NCBI GenBank assembly: GCA_038106445.1
Contig: JAYODU010000011.1
Coordinates: 1 to 64,000 of the forward strand
Source: Pseudemcibacter sp038106445
Lineage (GTDB): Bacteria > Pseudomonadota > Alphaproteobacteria > Sphingomonadales > Emcibacteraceae
Length of the DNA stretch: 64,000 bases
Direction of reading: 5' to 3'
The notes under the pieces are model-generated. The model was not told the origin of the DNA. It ran no database searches and saw only the letters and a program-made list of their open reading frames with translations. Shown one piece after another: positions 9,337 through 18,031 of this stretch. Within the stretch, counting starts at the first letter, position 1; every line of letters begins with the position of its first letter. Both the position numbers and the translations under genes were made by a program.

Positions 9337-10500
9337 TCAATTTTCTTTAGTCTGTTTTATTAAATTGCTGATGAAATTGACTTCTTCCACGCTATATTCT
9401 GAACCATCCGGACGAAGTATATCATGAAACCATGGGTTTGCTTCTTCATTAAAGGCTTGCGACCACGATGCCCACGGATAATTGGTCTGGCTTTTACCAA
9501 CGATAAAGCCCCAATTAATGGCACCAATTTTATGTTCTGCGAAGTAGGGCATAATTTCTTCAAACGTGCTGTAAGGGCGTGCCATATATTCAGTACAGAT
9601 AAGCGGCCTTCCTAGATTCTGAAGTGATTGCACCACGCTCATGGTGTATTCAAGTCCTTCATAGGAATGGAAGGTGATAATGTCGGAATTTTCCAGCATA
9701 AAATTATACAGTTTTGCGGCCGGGTCTTCAGGGTTTTCACCAACCCATGCGCCGAAACGCGAACGCCATACACCGGATGTGATAGGTTGACTTGGCTCTA
9801 CCATCCGTGCCCATGCGAATATTTTTTTCAACAATTGCAAACTGTAAAATTCCTTGTTCGCAACTTCCTTGGTACCGTATGTTTCCACATTCAGATTACC
9901 CGGTTCATTATAAAGGTCCCATACGGCTACCCTTGGATCATTTTTAAATTCACCAAGAATGCCTTTGACATAGCTTTCCAGTTCATCATGTCTGTCAAGG
10001 TCTCCGAGTATAGCTCTGCCGGGTGCCTGAACCCAACCTGAATTATGGGTGTGGGGGATAGGGGATCTCTGTTTTCCAAGATGCGGTGTTGGATCCCAGA
10101 CGTCATCAAAAAGTACAAACATGATCTTGATATTATTGTTGTCGGCTATTTCAAGAAATCTATGAATACGTTCCAGAAATCCTTTATTATCCTGTTCCCA
10201 AAGCAGATTATGCAGAAATACGCGTGCCATATTAAAGCCAATGTCTTTCGCATAGCCCAGTTCTCTGTCTATCACAGCCTCATCAAAACTATCCGCCTGC
10301 CACATTTCTATCTGATTGATGGCATAGCTGGGCGCATAATTAAAACCTGTATTCCAAGGCTGATTGGCGTACCATTCATTGGCTTTTTCAGTGCTCCATC
10401 GTGGGGCTTCGCCTCTTTCCTGAGCGCCTACAGATTGAATATATCCGAGCAGAATACCTACTGTGAGTAATAGTTTAATGACATATGACATACTTCCCAT
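9337..10500 (-). CDS. secreted GH5-like glycoside hydrolase
   Basis: Residues 1-26 form a signal peptide ending near SVGAQ. The mature part is a TIM-barrel glycosidase: GFNMARVFLHNLLW (~88-101), catalytic acid/base in WDLYNEPG (Glu199), ITFHSYEG (~275-282), and the likely nucleophile Glu304 in LICTEYMARP. 387 residues. The pattern matches clan A (GH5-like) enzymes often called cellulase or xylanase; the true substrate is unknown. The gene lies 84 bp upstream of the amino-sugar operon on the same strand, suggesting it releases sugar from a glycan that the operon imports. Its ATG follows a GGGGAAGGAA ribosome binding site. Confidence 0.8.
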   Translation of the reverse strand: MGSMSYVIKLLLTVGILLGYIQSVGAQERGEAPRWSTEKANEWYANQPWNTGFNYAPSYAINQIEMWQADSFDEAVIDRELGYAKDIGFNMARVFLHNLLWEQDNKGFLERIHRFLEIADNNNIKIMFVLFDDVWDPTPHLGKQRSPIPHTHNSGWVQAPGRAILGDLDRHDELESYVKGILGEFKNDPRVAVWDLYNEPGNLNVETYGTKEVANKEFYSLQLLKKIFAWARMVEPSQPITSGVWRSRFGAWVGENPEDPAAKLYNFMLENSDIITFHSYEGLEYTMSVVQSLQNLGRPLICTEYMARPYSTFEEIMPYFAEHKIGAINWGFIVGKSQTNYPWASWSQAFNEEANPWFHDILRPDGSEYSVEEVNFISNLIKQTKEN

Positions 10501-10517
10501 TTTTAGTTCCTTCCCCT

Positions 10518-10557
10518 TTAAAGTTATGTATTTCCTCTTAAAGTTATGTATTTCCTC
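10518..10557. repeat. 20-bp perfect tandem duplication in the GH leader
   Basis: Two identical 20-bp units abut at 10518-10537 and 10538-10557, 18 bp upstream of the glycosidase ATG. On the minus strand each unit begins GAGGAAATAC, resembling a ribosome binding site, although the true site lies closer to the gene. It could arise by slippage and alter the leader RNA. Confidence 0.85.
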
Positions 10558-10650
10558 TAATATGAACTGCTATAAAAATGATATATTTTAGCACAAAAAC
10601 CAAATGAAAAACCGTTGGTATTTGAAATATCTGTATTTATTAAAATAATT

Positions 10651-10679
10651 TGATCCAGTTCATATCACTAATTCGTATA
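10651..10679 (+). promoter_or_regulatory. predicted ECF sigma-E (ChrR-type) promoter
   Basis: TGATCC at 10651-10656, a 17-bp spacer, then CGTATA at 10674-10679. TGATCC is the -35 element known for the Rhodobacter sphaeroides sigma-E of the ChrR system. It stands about 118 bp ahead of the chosen sigma-factor start, consistent with autoregulation. The rest of 10501-10796 holds no gene. The exact transcription start is inferred. Confidence 0.65.
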
Positions 10680-10796
10680 GAATAAATGATAATTACTGAT
10701 CAAAATTATAGAAGTCTGAAAAGTTTGGGGTTTTCCTTGACCCCGGCTGTTTTTATGACGGATAGTTATAGAGGGTTTCGTAACAAGGGGCGAACA

Positions 10797-11363
10797 ATGG
10801 ATGACCCATCCGCGTTGTCGGAAATAAGCCACGAACAACTTGTCATAATGGTTGCGCGTAATAAGGACAAATATGCTTTTCGTCAATTATTTGACCACTA
10901 CGCACCGCGCATTAAAAGTTATTTACTAAATTTTCAAATAACAGATCAGAAAGCTGAGGATCTGTCACAGGAGGTAATGATTACCTTATGGCAAAAAGCG
11001 GATAAATTTGATCCTGACAAAGCAAAAATATCAACCTGGCTTTTCAGAGTTGCCCGTAACAAATATATCGACAAAGTCCGTAAACAAAAATATCCGGAAG
11101 TGAATGCTGATGATCATATAGCATCAATAGTGGCTCCGGAAAAAACCGACAGAACTATACAAGAAAAGCAGGATCAAGGGCGCATTAAAATGGCCATGGC
11201 ATCACTAAGTGATGAGCAGCAAAAAGTCATTGAGCTTTCATTTTTTAAGGAATTATCACACTCACAAATCGCAGCTGAAACAAACATGCCTCTTGGTACT
11301 GTGAAATCAAGGATCAGAACGGCATTTCAGATTTTACGAAAAGAATTAGGAGATTATAAATGA
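10797..11363 (+). CDS. rpoE: ECF RNA polymerase sigma factor, ChrR-partnered type
   Basis: Region 2 is visible as FRQLFDHYAPRIKSYL...AEDLSQEVMITLWQ...STWLFRVARNKYID, and region 4 as LSDEQQKVIELSFFKELSHSQIAAET with GTVKSRIRTAF. The start at 10797 is preferred because AAGGGG lies 6 nt upstream; an ATG at 10686 would begin at or before the predicted transcription start. The product is then 188 residues. The stop overlaps the chrR start by 4 bp. In R. sphaeroides the homologous sigma-E drives a singlet-oxygen response and is held inactive by ChrR. Confidence 0.92.
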   Translation: MDDPSALSEISHEQLVIMVARNKDKYAFRQLFDHYAPRIKSYLLNFQITDQKAEDLSQEVMITLWQKADKFDPDKAKISTWLFRVARNKYIDKVRKQKYPEVNADDHIASIVAPEKTDRTIQEKQDQGRIKMAMASLSDEQQKVIELSFFKELSHSQIAAETNMPLGTVKSRIRTAFQILRKELGDYK

Positions 11364-12007
11364 AAACCCACGGCATTATTCCAGACGAATGGATTGTGTC
11401 ATATGCATCCGGCGCTTTAAGCGAAGCCCATGCGTTGGTGGTCGCTACCCATTGTCATTTTCATCCTGAGCTACAACAAAAACTGGATGACGCAGAAAAT
11501 ATTGGGGCTATGTTTATGGTAAGTAATCAGCCTGCGCAAGTTTCAAGTCGCTTGTTTGAAGAAATAATCACTGAAATTGATAGTATGTCTACCACAACAG
11601 AACTGCCCTCTGACCAAGAAGGTATTCCATATCCGCTTGCTGAATATTTAAATCATAAATCGCTAGACCAACTAAAATGGCGCATGATGGGTCCCGGTTT
11701 ATCGCAGGTCAGATTATGGACGGGCCCAAACGATGAATGCCTTTGGTTGCTAAAGGCGAAAGGAGGCGCAAAAATACCTTCTCACGATCATAAAGAACTT
11801 GAATTTACACTTGTTCTACAAGGGAGTTATCATGTTGGTGATGAACATTATAGGCCGGGCTTGCTGGAAATAGCTGACGACAACACCAAAAATCATACAC
11901 CGATAATTGATCCGGGTGAAGATTGTATTTGTCTTGTTGTGACGGAAGCTCCTATCAAAATCCACAGTTTTATGGGGCGTTTAGCGCAACCTTTCATCGG
12001 TCTTTAG
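11360..12007 (+). CDS. chrR: ChrR-family cupin anti-sigma factor
   Basis: Binds the partner sigma factor and releases it under stress, by homology to R. sphaeroides ChrR. The N-terminal anti-sigma domain (residues 1-~85) and C-terminal cupin (~100-200) are both present. The cupin keeps its predicted metal set His142, His144, Glu148 and His179. The anti-sigma zinc site is altered: where the classical protein has His-x3-Cys-x2-Cys, this one reads THCHFHPEL with His31, Cys32, His33, His35 and no CxxC. His4 may still take part. 215 residues, normal length; ATGA overlap with the sigma gene. Confidence 0.9.
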   Translation: MKTHGIIPDEWIVSYASGALSEAHALVVATHCHFHPELQQKLDDAENIGAMFMVSNQPAQVSSRLFEEIITEIDSMSTTTELPSDQEGIPYPLAEYLNHKSLDQLKWRMMGPGLSQVRLWTGPNDECLWLLKAKGGAKIPSHDHKELEFTLVLQGSYHVGDEHYRPGLLEIADDNTKNHTPIIDPGEDCICLVVTEAPIKIHSFMGRLAQPFIGL

Positions 12008-12073
12008 CAACAAACCCAACAGGTCTGGTTTCCCGCTGCACTTAACAAGTATTTAAAAGAAAGAAAATTAAAT

Positions 12074-12838
12074 ATGAAAAAATGCTGGCAAAGTGCGTGG
12101 ATCGTAGGGGGAAGTACCGGTCTTGGCGCGGAACTTGTTAAAAGTCTTGATCATGACGGGGTTATCACCTACGTTTCTGCCAGAAACACAGACAGTCTGG
12201 AAATCTTATGTAAGAAATTGCCAGCGGCTATTTCCTATCCACTTGATATTACTGATTCAGAAGCTTGTATCAGAACCGTTGCAAATATTCTTAAAATTAA
12301 TACCAGTTTGCCAGACCTGATTATTTTAAATGCCGCCGTTTATTTACCGATGAATGTGAAGAATTTCGATGTAAAAGAAATCTCAAACATGATGAATGTG
12401 AATTATATGGGTGTGGTAAATATGTTGGGGGCACTTCTGCCTCATCGCTCAGCCAATAAAAATGTAACCATTGCGGCTATAACCTCACCAAGTGGCTGGT
12501 GCGGCCTTCCAGGAGCAATCGGTTATGGGCCATCAAAGGCAGCCGTGATTAATATGATAGAAAGTATGAAGCCTGAACTTGACGGTTGCGGTTTTGACCT
12601 TAGACTTGTAAACCCGGGTTTTATTAGAACAAGGCTCACTGATAAAAATGAATTTAATATGCCTCAGCTAATGAAGCCGAAGGACGCAGCAGCACGTGTG
12701 CTCAAAGGATTATCAAGCGGGAAATTTGATATATCATTCCCAAATCCATTTCTGATTTACATGAAGTTGCTTCGTATTCTTCCGTATTCATTATTTTTTT
12801 GGGTAATGAAAAAAATAACAAGTAATAATAAAAAGTGA
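12074..12838 (+). CDS. SDR family oxidoreductase
   Basis: Classical short-chain dehydrogenase: NAD(P)-binding GGSTGLGAELVK (~13-24), ILNAAVY (NAG-like, ~91-97), catalytic Ser in ITSPSGWCG with Tyr and Lys in GYGPSKAAVIN. 254 residues. Lies 66 bp after chrR on the same strand with no separate promoter seen, so it is probably part of the sigma-E operon. In R. sphaeroides an SDR gene also belongs to the singlet-oxygen cluster beside CFA synthase. Substrate unknown, perhaps a lipid or a damaged carbonyl. Confidence 0.85.
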   Translation: MKKCWQSAWIVGGSTGLGAELVKSLDHDGVITYVSARNTDSLEILCKKLPAAISYPLDITDSEACIRTVANILKINTSLPDLIILNAAVYLPMNVKNFDVKEISNMMNVNYMGVVNMLGALLPHRSANKNVTIAAITSPSGWCGLPGAIGYGPSKAAVINMIESMKPELDGCGFDLRLVNPGFIRTRLTDKNEFNMPQLMKPKDAAARVLKGLSSGKFDISFPNPFLIYMKLLRILPYSLFFWVMKKITSNNKK

Positions 12839-12848
12839 TGGTAGCACT

Positions 12849-13397
12849 TTAGCTCTGGGGTAGATTTTTATTTTTATAAAAAGAAAGGGTGACACTGCCG
12901 ACATTAAAACCCCATTTTGACACAAATGCCCGGTTAATCATGACGTCATCATCCTGAAGAAACATCCAGTCATCAAATTTAAGTTTGTAACTGGTATCTC
13001 CTACGGGTAAATCAAAAATATAAATCCAGTTAAATGCATTTCCGGACCTTTTGCCACGCGCTGTCCCTATTACACCGTTGGTGGTTCCTTCATAGTATCC
13101 ATCAGGAAGTATTTTTATCTTCCATAGCCGCTTATCAACCTTACCACTTTTATATTTAAAGTCCTCATTAAGGGTTAGTGTATTAGCGTTTACGGACCCG
13201 GTGATGTTCACTGTAAACTGATTGATAACTTTGCCGGAGCGGTTCTCAAAAACGCCATAAGCAACGGTTTCGCCATTAAAATATTCTTCAAGAATAAATT
13301 CCGGTGTGTTTTTGTTATATTCACTAACGTCCATTTTGTTACATCCTGTTACCATTAAAGTGACTATCGGCAAAATCAACCAATTACGCATGGTCAT
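12849..13397 (-). CDS. DUF3833 family lipoprotein
   Basis: Begins MTMRNWLILPIVTLMVTGC, a short lipoprotein signal with lipobox VTGC, so the mature protein is anchored by its Cys. The body (FILEEYFNGETVAYGVFENRSGK..., WKIKILPDGYYEGTTNGVIG, FNWIYIFDLPV) matches the DUF3833 pattern, a lipocalin-like beta fold of unknown function that accompanies CFA synthase and DUF1365. The start at 13397 overlaps the end of cfa by 14 bp; an upstream longer frame is ignored because it lies inside cfa. A second ATG at 13391 is equally possible. Last gene of the operon. Confidence 0.85.
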   Translation of the reverse strand: MTMRNWLILPIVTLMVTGCNKMDVSEYNKNTPEFILEEYFNGETVAYGVFENRSGKVINQFTVNITGSVNANTLTLNEDFKYKSGKVDKRLWKIKILPDGYYEGTTNGVIGTARGKRSGNAFNWIYIFDLPVGDTSYKLKFDDWMFLQDDDVMINRAFVSKWGFNVGSVTLSFYKNKNLPQS

Positions 13398-14625
13398 GTT
13401 CAATAGTGTATTGCATGACATCAATTGTTTCGCGCTCGAATCCTGTGATGCAATAATCCAGATAATAGAGCCATAAACGGTAGAACTTTTGGTCAAATCC
13501 GTCTTTTTCTATATCAGACCAGTTGCGCAGGAAGTTTTCTTTCCAGTGGCGTAAGGTTAGTGCGTAATCCTGACCAAAGGCGAATTGATCAATGATTGTT
13601 AATTTGGATTTTTCAGCATGTTTAATAAATGCCTGCTTGCTGGGAAGCATGCCGCCCGGGAAAATATATTTCTGAATAAAATCCACACGATTTCGATATT
13701 TTAAATAACGATCATGGTCGATGGTTATGACCTGTATTACGGCTTTGCCGCCCGGTTTAAGTCTGTTTCTGATCGTTGTGAAATAACTTTGCCAGTGTTT
13801 TTCGCCAACCGCTTCAAACATTTCTATCGACACTATTTTATCAAATTTTCCTTTGGTGTCGCGGTAATCTTCAAAAACAATCAGGTTTTTGCGTATGGTT
13901 ATTTTTTCAAGTCTCTCATTAGCATAGTTAAGCTGTTCATTTGAAATTGTAATGCCACGATAGTCAATATGATGTTTTGTTAAGGCATGTTCTGCAAATC
14001 CACCCCATCCGCATCCAATTTCCAGGATACTTTCACCATCCATTAGTTCAAGCTGATCAAGAATACGGTCATACTTTGCTTTTTGTGATGCTTCAAGGGT
14101 AGGTTTGTCTTTAAAAATGCCGGCTGAATAGGTCATAGTTTCATCCAGCCATTTTTTATAAAAATTATTCCCCAGATCATAGTGATAGGAAATATTTTTA
14201 CGCGAACCGTTTCGGTTATTATCATTTAGGATCAGATGCAGGAAACGATTTACCAATTCTGAAATAAAATTGTTTTGTTTTTCGGGAAAGTGTTTTTCGT
14301 TATCCAGAAACCAGTTGCAAAGTGCGTAAATATTATTGATTTCAATATCACCACTGATATAGGATTCAACAAAGGCAAGTTGACCAAGAAATACATATCG
14401 TATCAAACTATTCCATGTTTTGAATTTTACGGAAACATTATGGCCATCATGGATGGCCGTATGAACGATCGTTTGCTGATTAGGTAAAGTAACCTCAATC
14501 CGACCATATTGTGTATTTCGGATTCTTTTACGAATTACGATAGGTAAAAAACCACTTGAAGATTGGTGCTCTGAGAAATGGATTTTTTCATTTCTATTAC
14601 CCTTGATAACGTCAATATTTTTCAT
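13384..14625 (-). CDS. cfa: cyclopropane-fatty-acyl-phospholipid synthase family methyltransferase
   Basis: Transfers a methyl group from S-adenosylmethionine to unsaturated acyl chains of membrane phospholipids. Visible motifs are YHYDLGNNFYKKWLDETMTYS (~147-167; lipid and active-site region), the SAM loop LEIGCGWGGFA (~201-211), and SIEMFEAVGEKHW. 413 residues, slightly longer than E. coli Cfa (382). It overlaps the DUF1365 gene by 14 bp and DUF3833 by 14 bp. In alphaproteobacteria this gene set is controlled by sigma-E/ChrR, and the R. sphaeroides homologue contributes to the singlet-oxygen response through lipid modification. Confidence 0.93.
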   Translation of the reverse strand: MKNIDVIKGNRNEKIHFSEHQSSSGFLPIVIRKRIRNTQYGRIEVTLPNQQTIVHTAIHDGHNVSVKFKTWNSLIRYVFLGQLAFVESYISGDIEINNIYALCNWFLDNEKHFPEKQNNFISELVNRFLHLILNDNNRNGSRKNISYHYDLGNNFYKKWLDETMTYSAGIFKDKPTLEASQKAKYDRILDQLELMDGESILEIGCGWGGFAEHALTKHHIDYRGITISNEQLNYANERLEKITIRKNLIVFEDYRDTKGKFDKIVSIEMFEAVGEKHWQSYFTTIRNRLKPGGKAVIQVITIDHDRYLKYRNRVDFIQKYIFPGGMLPSKQAFIKHAEKSKLTIIDQFAFGQDYALTLRHWKENFLRNWSDIEKDGFDQKFYRLWLYYLDYCITGFERETIDVMQYTIEHDHA

Positions 14626-15445
14626 ATGGCGTCCCTTTTTGTAATGATTTTTGCTTCTTTGTTATGGCTAAAGCTTCTGATGACTGATAGGCGTGCTTGT
14701 CTACATGCGAATAAATATAGAGGCCTTTTAGCTTTAATTTTATGGCTTCAAAAATGATGCCCCCCATAACTTTTAGTGTCATAAAAGGCATTTTAAGGCT
14801 AAGTGCAAAAAGTGCTTTATCGCTAATTTCCTGTTGTTTGCCTGAGAAGCACGCTACTAATCTTGTCCTTCCGGCATGTATATATCCAATCGTCACTGCT
14901 GTTTTTTTATCAGGCGCGACAATTGAAAATTCATAATGGCCTTGTTGATCAAAAAACGGACTTACATGAAAACATTTCTTAGCACTATGAAGATCATTAA
15001 AGCTTCCGTTCTCAGGTACGGTAAAAATGTAATTATGCCGTTCGGAAAATGTGTTGCGAACTTCATATATTAGAGCCATATGCTTATTATTTTCGCCGTA
15101 ACAGTAAAAGACAGTAAGCGGATTGAATACAAAACCTAAGATGCGCGGATAAGTGAGGACCTGAATTGATTTTACCTTAGTCGCATCGACGCCATTAGTA
15201 TTTAAAAGGTCTAAAAGTCTTTCTTTTAAACCTGATGATTTTGATGTCTTTGGGTCTCCATAATCAGATTCATGAAAACTCACGAGATTAAAACTGTTTA
15301 GTGAAAATAAACGGTTATTCTTCGCGATAAATTCCAGATGATCAAGATCAGCAAAAAGGGTGAATACTCTGTAACGAAGTTCGTGAATTTTTGGTTCAAA
15401 ACGTTTATGAAATACAGAACCGATATAAAGGCAGTCTTTTTTCAT
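14612..15445 (-). CDS. DUF1365 family protein
   Basis: 277 residues with typical DUF1365 blocks: LYIGSVFHKRFEPKIHELRYRVF at the N terminus, LTYPRILGFVFNPLTVFYCY (~98-117), IYEVRNTFSERHNYIF, and KCFHVSPFF. The family always travels with the FAD oxidoreductase, CFA synthase and DUF3833 and is thought to work in fatty-acyl modification, though its reaction is unknown. It touches the FAD gene by one base and overlaps cfa by 14, so the four minus genes form one operon. Confidence 0.9.
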   Translation of the reverse strand: MKKDCLYIGSVFHKRFEPKIHELRYRVFTLFADLDHLEFIAKNNRLFSLNSFNLVSFHESDYGDPKTSKSSGLKERLLDLLNTNGVDATKVKSIQVLTYPRILGFVFNPLTVFYCYGENNKHMALIYEVRNTFSERHNYIFTVPENGSFNDLHSAKKCFHVSPFFDQQGHYEFSIVAPDKKTAVTIGYIHAGRTRLVACFSGKQQEISDKALFALSLKMPFMTLKVMGGIIFEAIKLKLKGLYIYSHVDKHAYQSSEALAITKKQKSLQKGTPYEKY

Positions 15446-16824
15446 CAGGCGGCCTTTTCCTTATTTTTTTCCTGAGCCGGATTATTTTTATCGCTTTCCT
15501 GCAGGGCGATGATCCGGCCATTCATTTGAGGAACCATCCAGGGACGTTTTACATCCCCCAATTGTTCGGCAGCATAAAGCCCGCTCTGCAAACCGTCTTC
15601 ATGAAAACCATATCCGAAATGTGCACCGGCATACCATATATTGCGGTGTCCCATTATACTAAGAAGTTGCTTCTGCGCCTTTAAAGTTGATAAATCAAAA
15701 ACTGGATGTTCATAATCTTTACTGTAATGAACTAGTTTAGGATCAGGTTCGATCTGTGGATTAAGTGTAACAAAAAGAGGGGTTTGCGTATTTAGCGGTT
15801 GTAACTTGTTCATCCAATACGTTACGGACAAATGGTTGTTTGGCTGACCATTCTTCTGAATATAATTCCAGCTTGACCATACTTTTTTTCGTTTTGGCAT
15901 CAGGCGGGGATCACTATGAAGAATTGCAGTGTTTTTTGCATATCTAAATGAACCAAGAACTGATTTTTCTATATTATCTGCATCTTTAAGTAGGTTGAGG
16001 GCCGTATCAGCGTGCGTCGCTATAATGATGCGGTCATATTTTTCACTATTGGCACCCAAAGGTGTCACCAAAACGCCGTTTACGATACGTTTAATTCCTT
16101 CGATAGGGGAATTTTTCAGAAACTGTGCGTTGGTCTGGTTCATTACGGCTTTGACATATTCCTTGCTACCACCTGGAATAGTAGACCACTGCGGCCGGTC
16201 TTTAATTTGAAGCAACCCATGATTTTTACAAAATCTTAAAAAGCTGGTGAGGGGGAAATCAGCAACTTTACTGGATGGCGTTGACCAAACCGCAGCGGCC
16301 ATAGGTAAAATATGATCATTCAAAAAAGAACTGTCATATTTATTCTGTTCAAGATAGTCCCGAAGAGTAATATTCTCTGCCTGTTGCGGGTTTAATATAG
16401 AGCTCTCATCATAAAACCTCAAAATCGACCTGATCATTTTCCAGAAACGGGGCCGTAATATATTTCTTTTTTGAGCGATAAGTGTTGAAAGCCTCGGGCT
16501 TCCGGCATACTCTAAAGAACCGTTTTCAATACTAACACCGAAGGACATTTCTGTTGGATATGGCGAAATTTTTAAAATTTTGAGCAGCTCAAGAAAATTT
16601 GGATAATTTCTATCATTACAGACAATGAAGCCTGTATCCACTGGAATAATACCATCTGGTGTAACAGCTGATACAGTATTTGCGTGCCCGCCGAAATGGT
16701 TGTCTGCTTCGTAAACAGTAACATCATGTTTTTTAGAAAGTAGCCATGCTGCACCAAGGCCGGAAATGCCCGAACCAATAATTGCAATTTTCAAGCTGGT
16801 TTTGTTGCGCATCAGTTTTTCCAT
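15445..16824 (-). CDS. FAD-dependent amine-oxidase-like oxidoreductase of the CFA cluster
   Basis: The N-terminal dinucleotide fold KIAIIGSGISGLGAAWLLSKKHDVTVYEAD (residues ~12-40) is the FAD-binding motif, followed by FGGHANT and DTGFIVCNDRNYPNF, typical of the flavoprotein encoded beside DUF1365 and CFA synthase. A second FAD contact is GAHFGYGFHEDGLQSG near residue 415. 459 residues. The chemistry is unknown; it likely desaturates or oxidises a membrane acyl group. First gene of the minus operon, with an ECF-like promoter just upstream. An alternative start lies at Met5 (16812). Confidence 0.88.
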   Translation of the reverse strand: MEKLMRNKTSLKIAIIGSGISGLGAAWLLSKKHDVTVYEADNHFGGHANTVSAVTPDGIIPVDTGFIVCNDRNYPNFLELLKILKISPYPTEMSFGVSIENGSLEYAGSPRLSTLIAQKRNILRPRFWKMIRSILRFYDESSILNPQQAENITLRDYLEQNKYDSSFLNDHILPMAAAVWSTPSSKVADFPLTSFLRFCKNHGLLQIKDRPQWSTIPGGSKEYVKAVMNQTNAQFLKNSPIEGIKRIVNGVLVTPLGANSEKYDRIIIATHADTALNLLKDADNIEKSVLGSFRYAKNTAILHSDPRLMPKRKKVWSSWNYIQKNGQPNNHLSVTYWMNKLQPLNTQTPLFVTLNPQIEPDPKLVHYSKDYEHPVFDLSTLKAQKQLLSIMGHRNIWYAGAHFGYGFHEDGLQSGLYAAEQLGDVKRPWMVPQMNGRIIALQESDKNNPAQEKNKEKAA

Positions 16825-16840
16825 ATTAAGCTATGGCTTT

Positions 16841-16868
16841 TATACGTATGATTAATATGATTGGATTT
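16841..16868 (-). promoter_or_regulatory. possible second ECF sigma-E promoter for the FAD-CFA operon
   Basis: On the minus strand AAATCC (16868-16863) precedes CGTATA (16846-16841) with a 16-bp spacer, 17 bp ahead of the FAD gene. CGTATA is identical to the -10 in front of the sigma gene and the -35 shares ATCC with TGATCC. The match is weaker at the -35. The rest of 16869-17109 shows no gene beyond a 25-codon frame judged doubtful. Confidence 0.45.
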
Positions 16869-17109
16869 TTGATGTTGTAATTTTGAAAAATTGCTTTTCT
16901 ATTTTGTAGTCTGATAAAGTGAGTTAAGCTGTTGAACTTTAGGGAAATGTAAAAATATGAGAAAAAACCAAATCTTAAAAAAACTGCTGATTTTAAACCT
17001 TTTTCTAACAGGCGGGACTGCCACGGGAAGATGAAATTATGGGCGCAGATCTGGCAATACACAAAATCAGTGCGACACCGGAAGAAGATTATGGAGTGCG
17101 CAGATCATA

Positions 17110-17928
17110 TTAGGAAATCAAGGCGGTATAAAGCATTCGTATCCCGGCAATTAACAGGAAAAGTCCGAAAGAAAGAGAGAGATGTTTTCGTGAAAGCTTG
17201 TGAGCGAGTTTCGCACCAAGCGGTGCGGATAAGACCGTAACCGGTGAAATAATTAAAAATCCGATAAGATTCACAAATCCCAAACTCCCCATTGGAAGGG
17301 ACGGGTGTTCCCAGCCGGCAATAATGAACCCAGCCGTACCGGGCAGGCTGATTATAAGGCCAAAAAGGGATGAAGTGCCAACGGCCTGATGGATCGGGCG
17401 TGACAGTAACGTCAATATCGGTACGGTCATGGAACCGCCACCAATACCCATCATTGTTGATATTGTTCCTATAGAAAACGGTATTGGTGAACCAGTTATT
17501 CCAATAGGTACCTTATCCGAGATAATTTTATCTTCAAGTGGAAGTATCATTTTAAGGGCAACAAGAAGTGCAATGACCGCAAATACAGCGGCAAGGACAT
17601 TACTTTCCACCTGTGAAGCGATCCATGTACCAAATATGGCACCGAGTAATATAAATGGCCCCCAGTACCTGACCAGACTTAAGTCAACTGCCCCCTTTAC
17701 ATGATGTGCGCGTGCCGATGAAATGGACGTGGGAATGATCGTTGCAAGTGATGTACCAACGGCAATATGCATACGGATAGAAGGATCGACGCCCAATAAT
17801 TCAAGTGCAAAGTCAAGCACCGGGACGATCACAATACCGCCGCCAACACCAAGTAACCCGGCAAGAATACCGCCAAATAAGCCAGCGCCAAGCATCAATA
17901 AAATTAAAGGTAATGTATTTTCAAGCAT
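17110..17928 (-). CDS. TSUP (TauE/SafE) family anion exporter
   Basis: Membrane permease with about eight helices and two family signatures: GLLGVGGGIVIVPVLD near the N terminus and MGIGGGSMTVPIL in the middle. 272 residues from ATG 17928; a TTG seven codons earlier is less likely. The family moves sulfite, sulfoacetate or other organosulfur anions. It is divergent from a PLP sulfur-amino-acid enzyme gene about 100 bp away, which hints that the two handle the same sulfur compound. Confidence 0.87.
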   Translation of the reverse strand: MLENTLPLILLMLGAGLFGGILAGLLGVGGGIVIVPVLDFALELLGVDPSIRMHIAVGTSLATIIPTSISSARAHHVKGAVDLSLVRYWGPFILLGAIFGTWIASQVESNVLAAVFAVIALLVALKMILPLEDKIISDKVPIGITGSPIPFSIGTISTMMGIGGGSMTVPILTLLSRPIHQAVGTSSLFGLIISLPGTAGFIIAGWEHPSLPMGSLGFVNLIGFLIISPVTVLSAPLGAKLAHKLSRKHLSLSFGLFLLIAGIRMLYTALIS

Positions 17929-18031
17929 CGTTATGTGAAATAAAATCAATCTGTTAAAGGCAATATAACTGACATAATTGTTGATCGCAAAGTTTCTTTA
18001 CTCTATCGTTTTCTTCTTTGGAAGGGAGAAC

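Noticed and set aside
10045..10470. A 141-codon frame antisense to the GH gene
   Set aside because: The sense strand encodes signal peptide and glycosidase motifs; the antisense product has no features.
16957..17034. A 25-codon frame with a signal-like, Leu-rich start after AGGGAAA
   Set aside because: It could be a leader peptide, but no plus-strand biosynthetic gene follows it; the next gene is on the other strand. Probably chance or a remnant.
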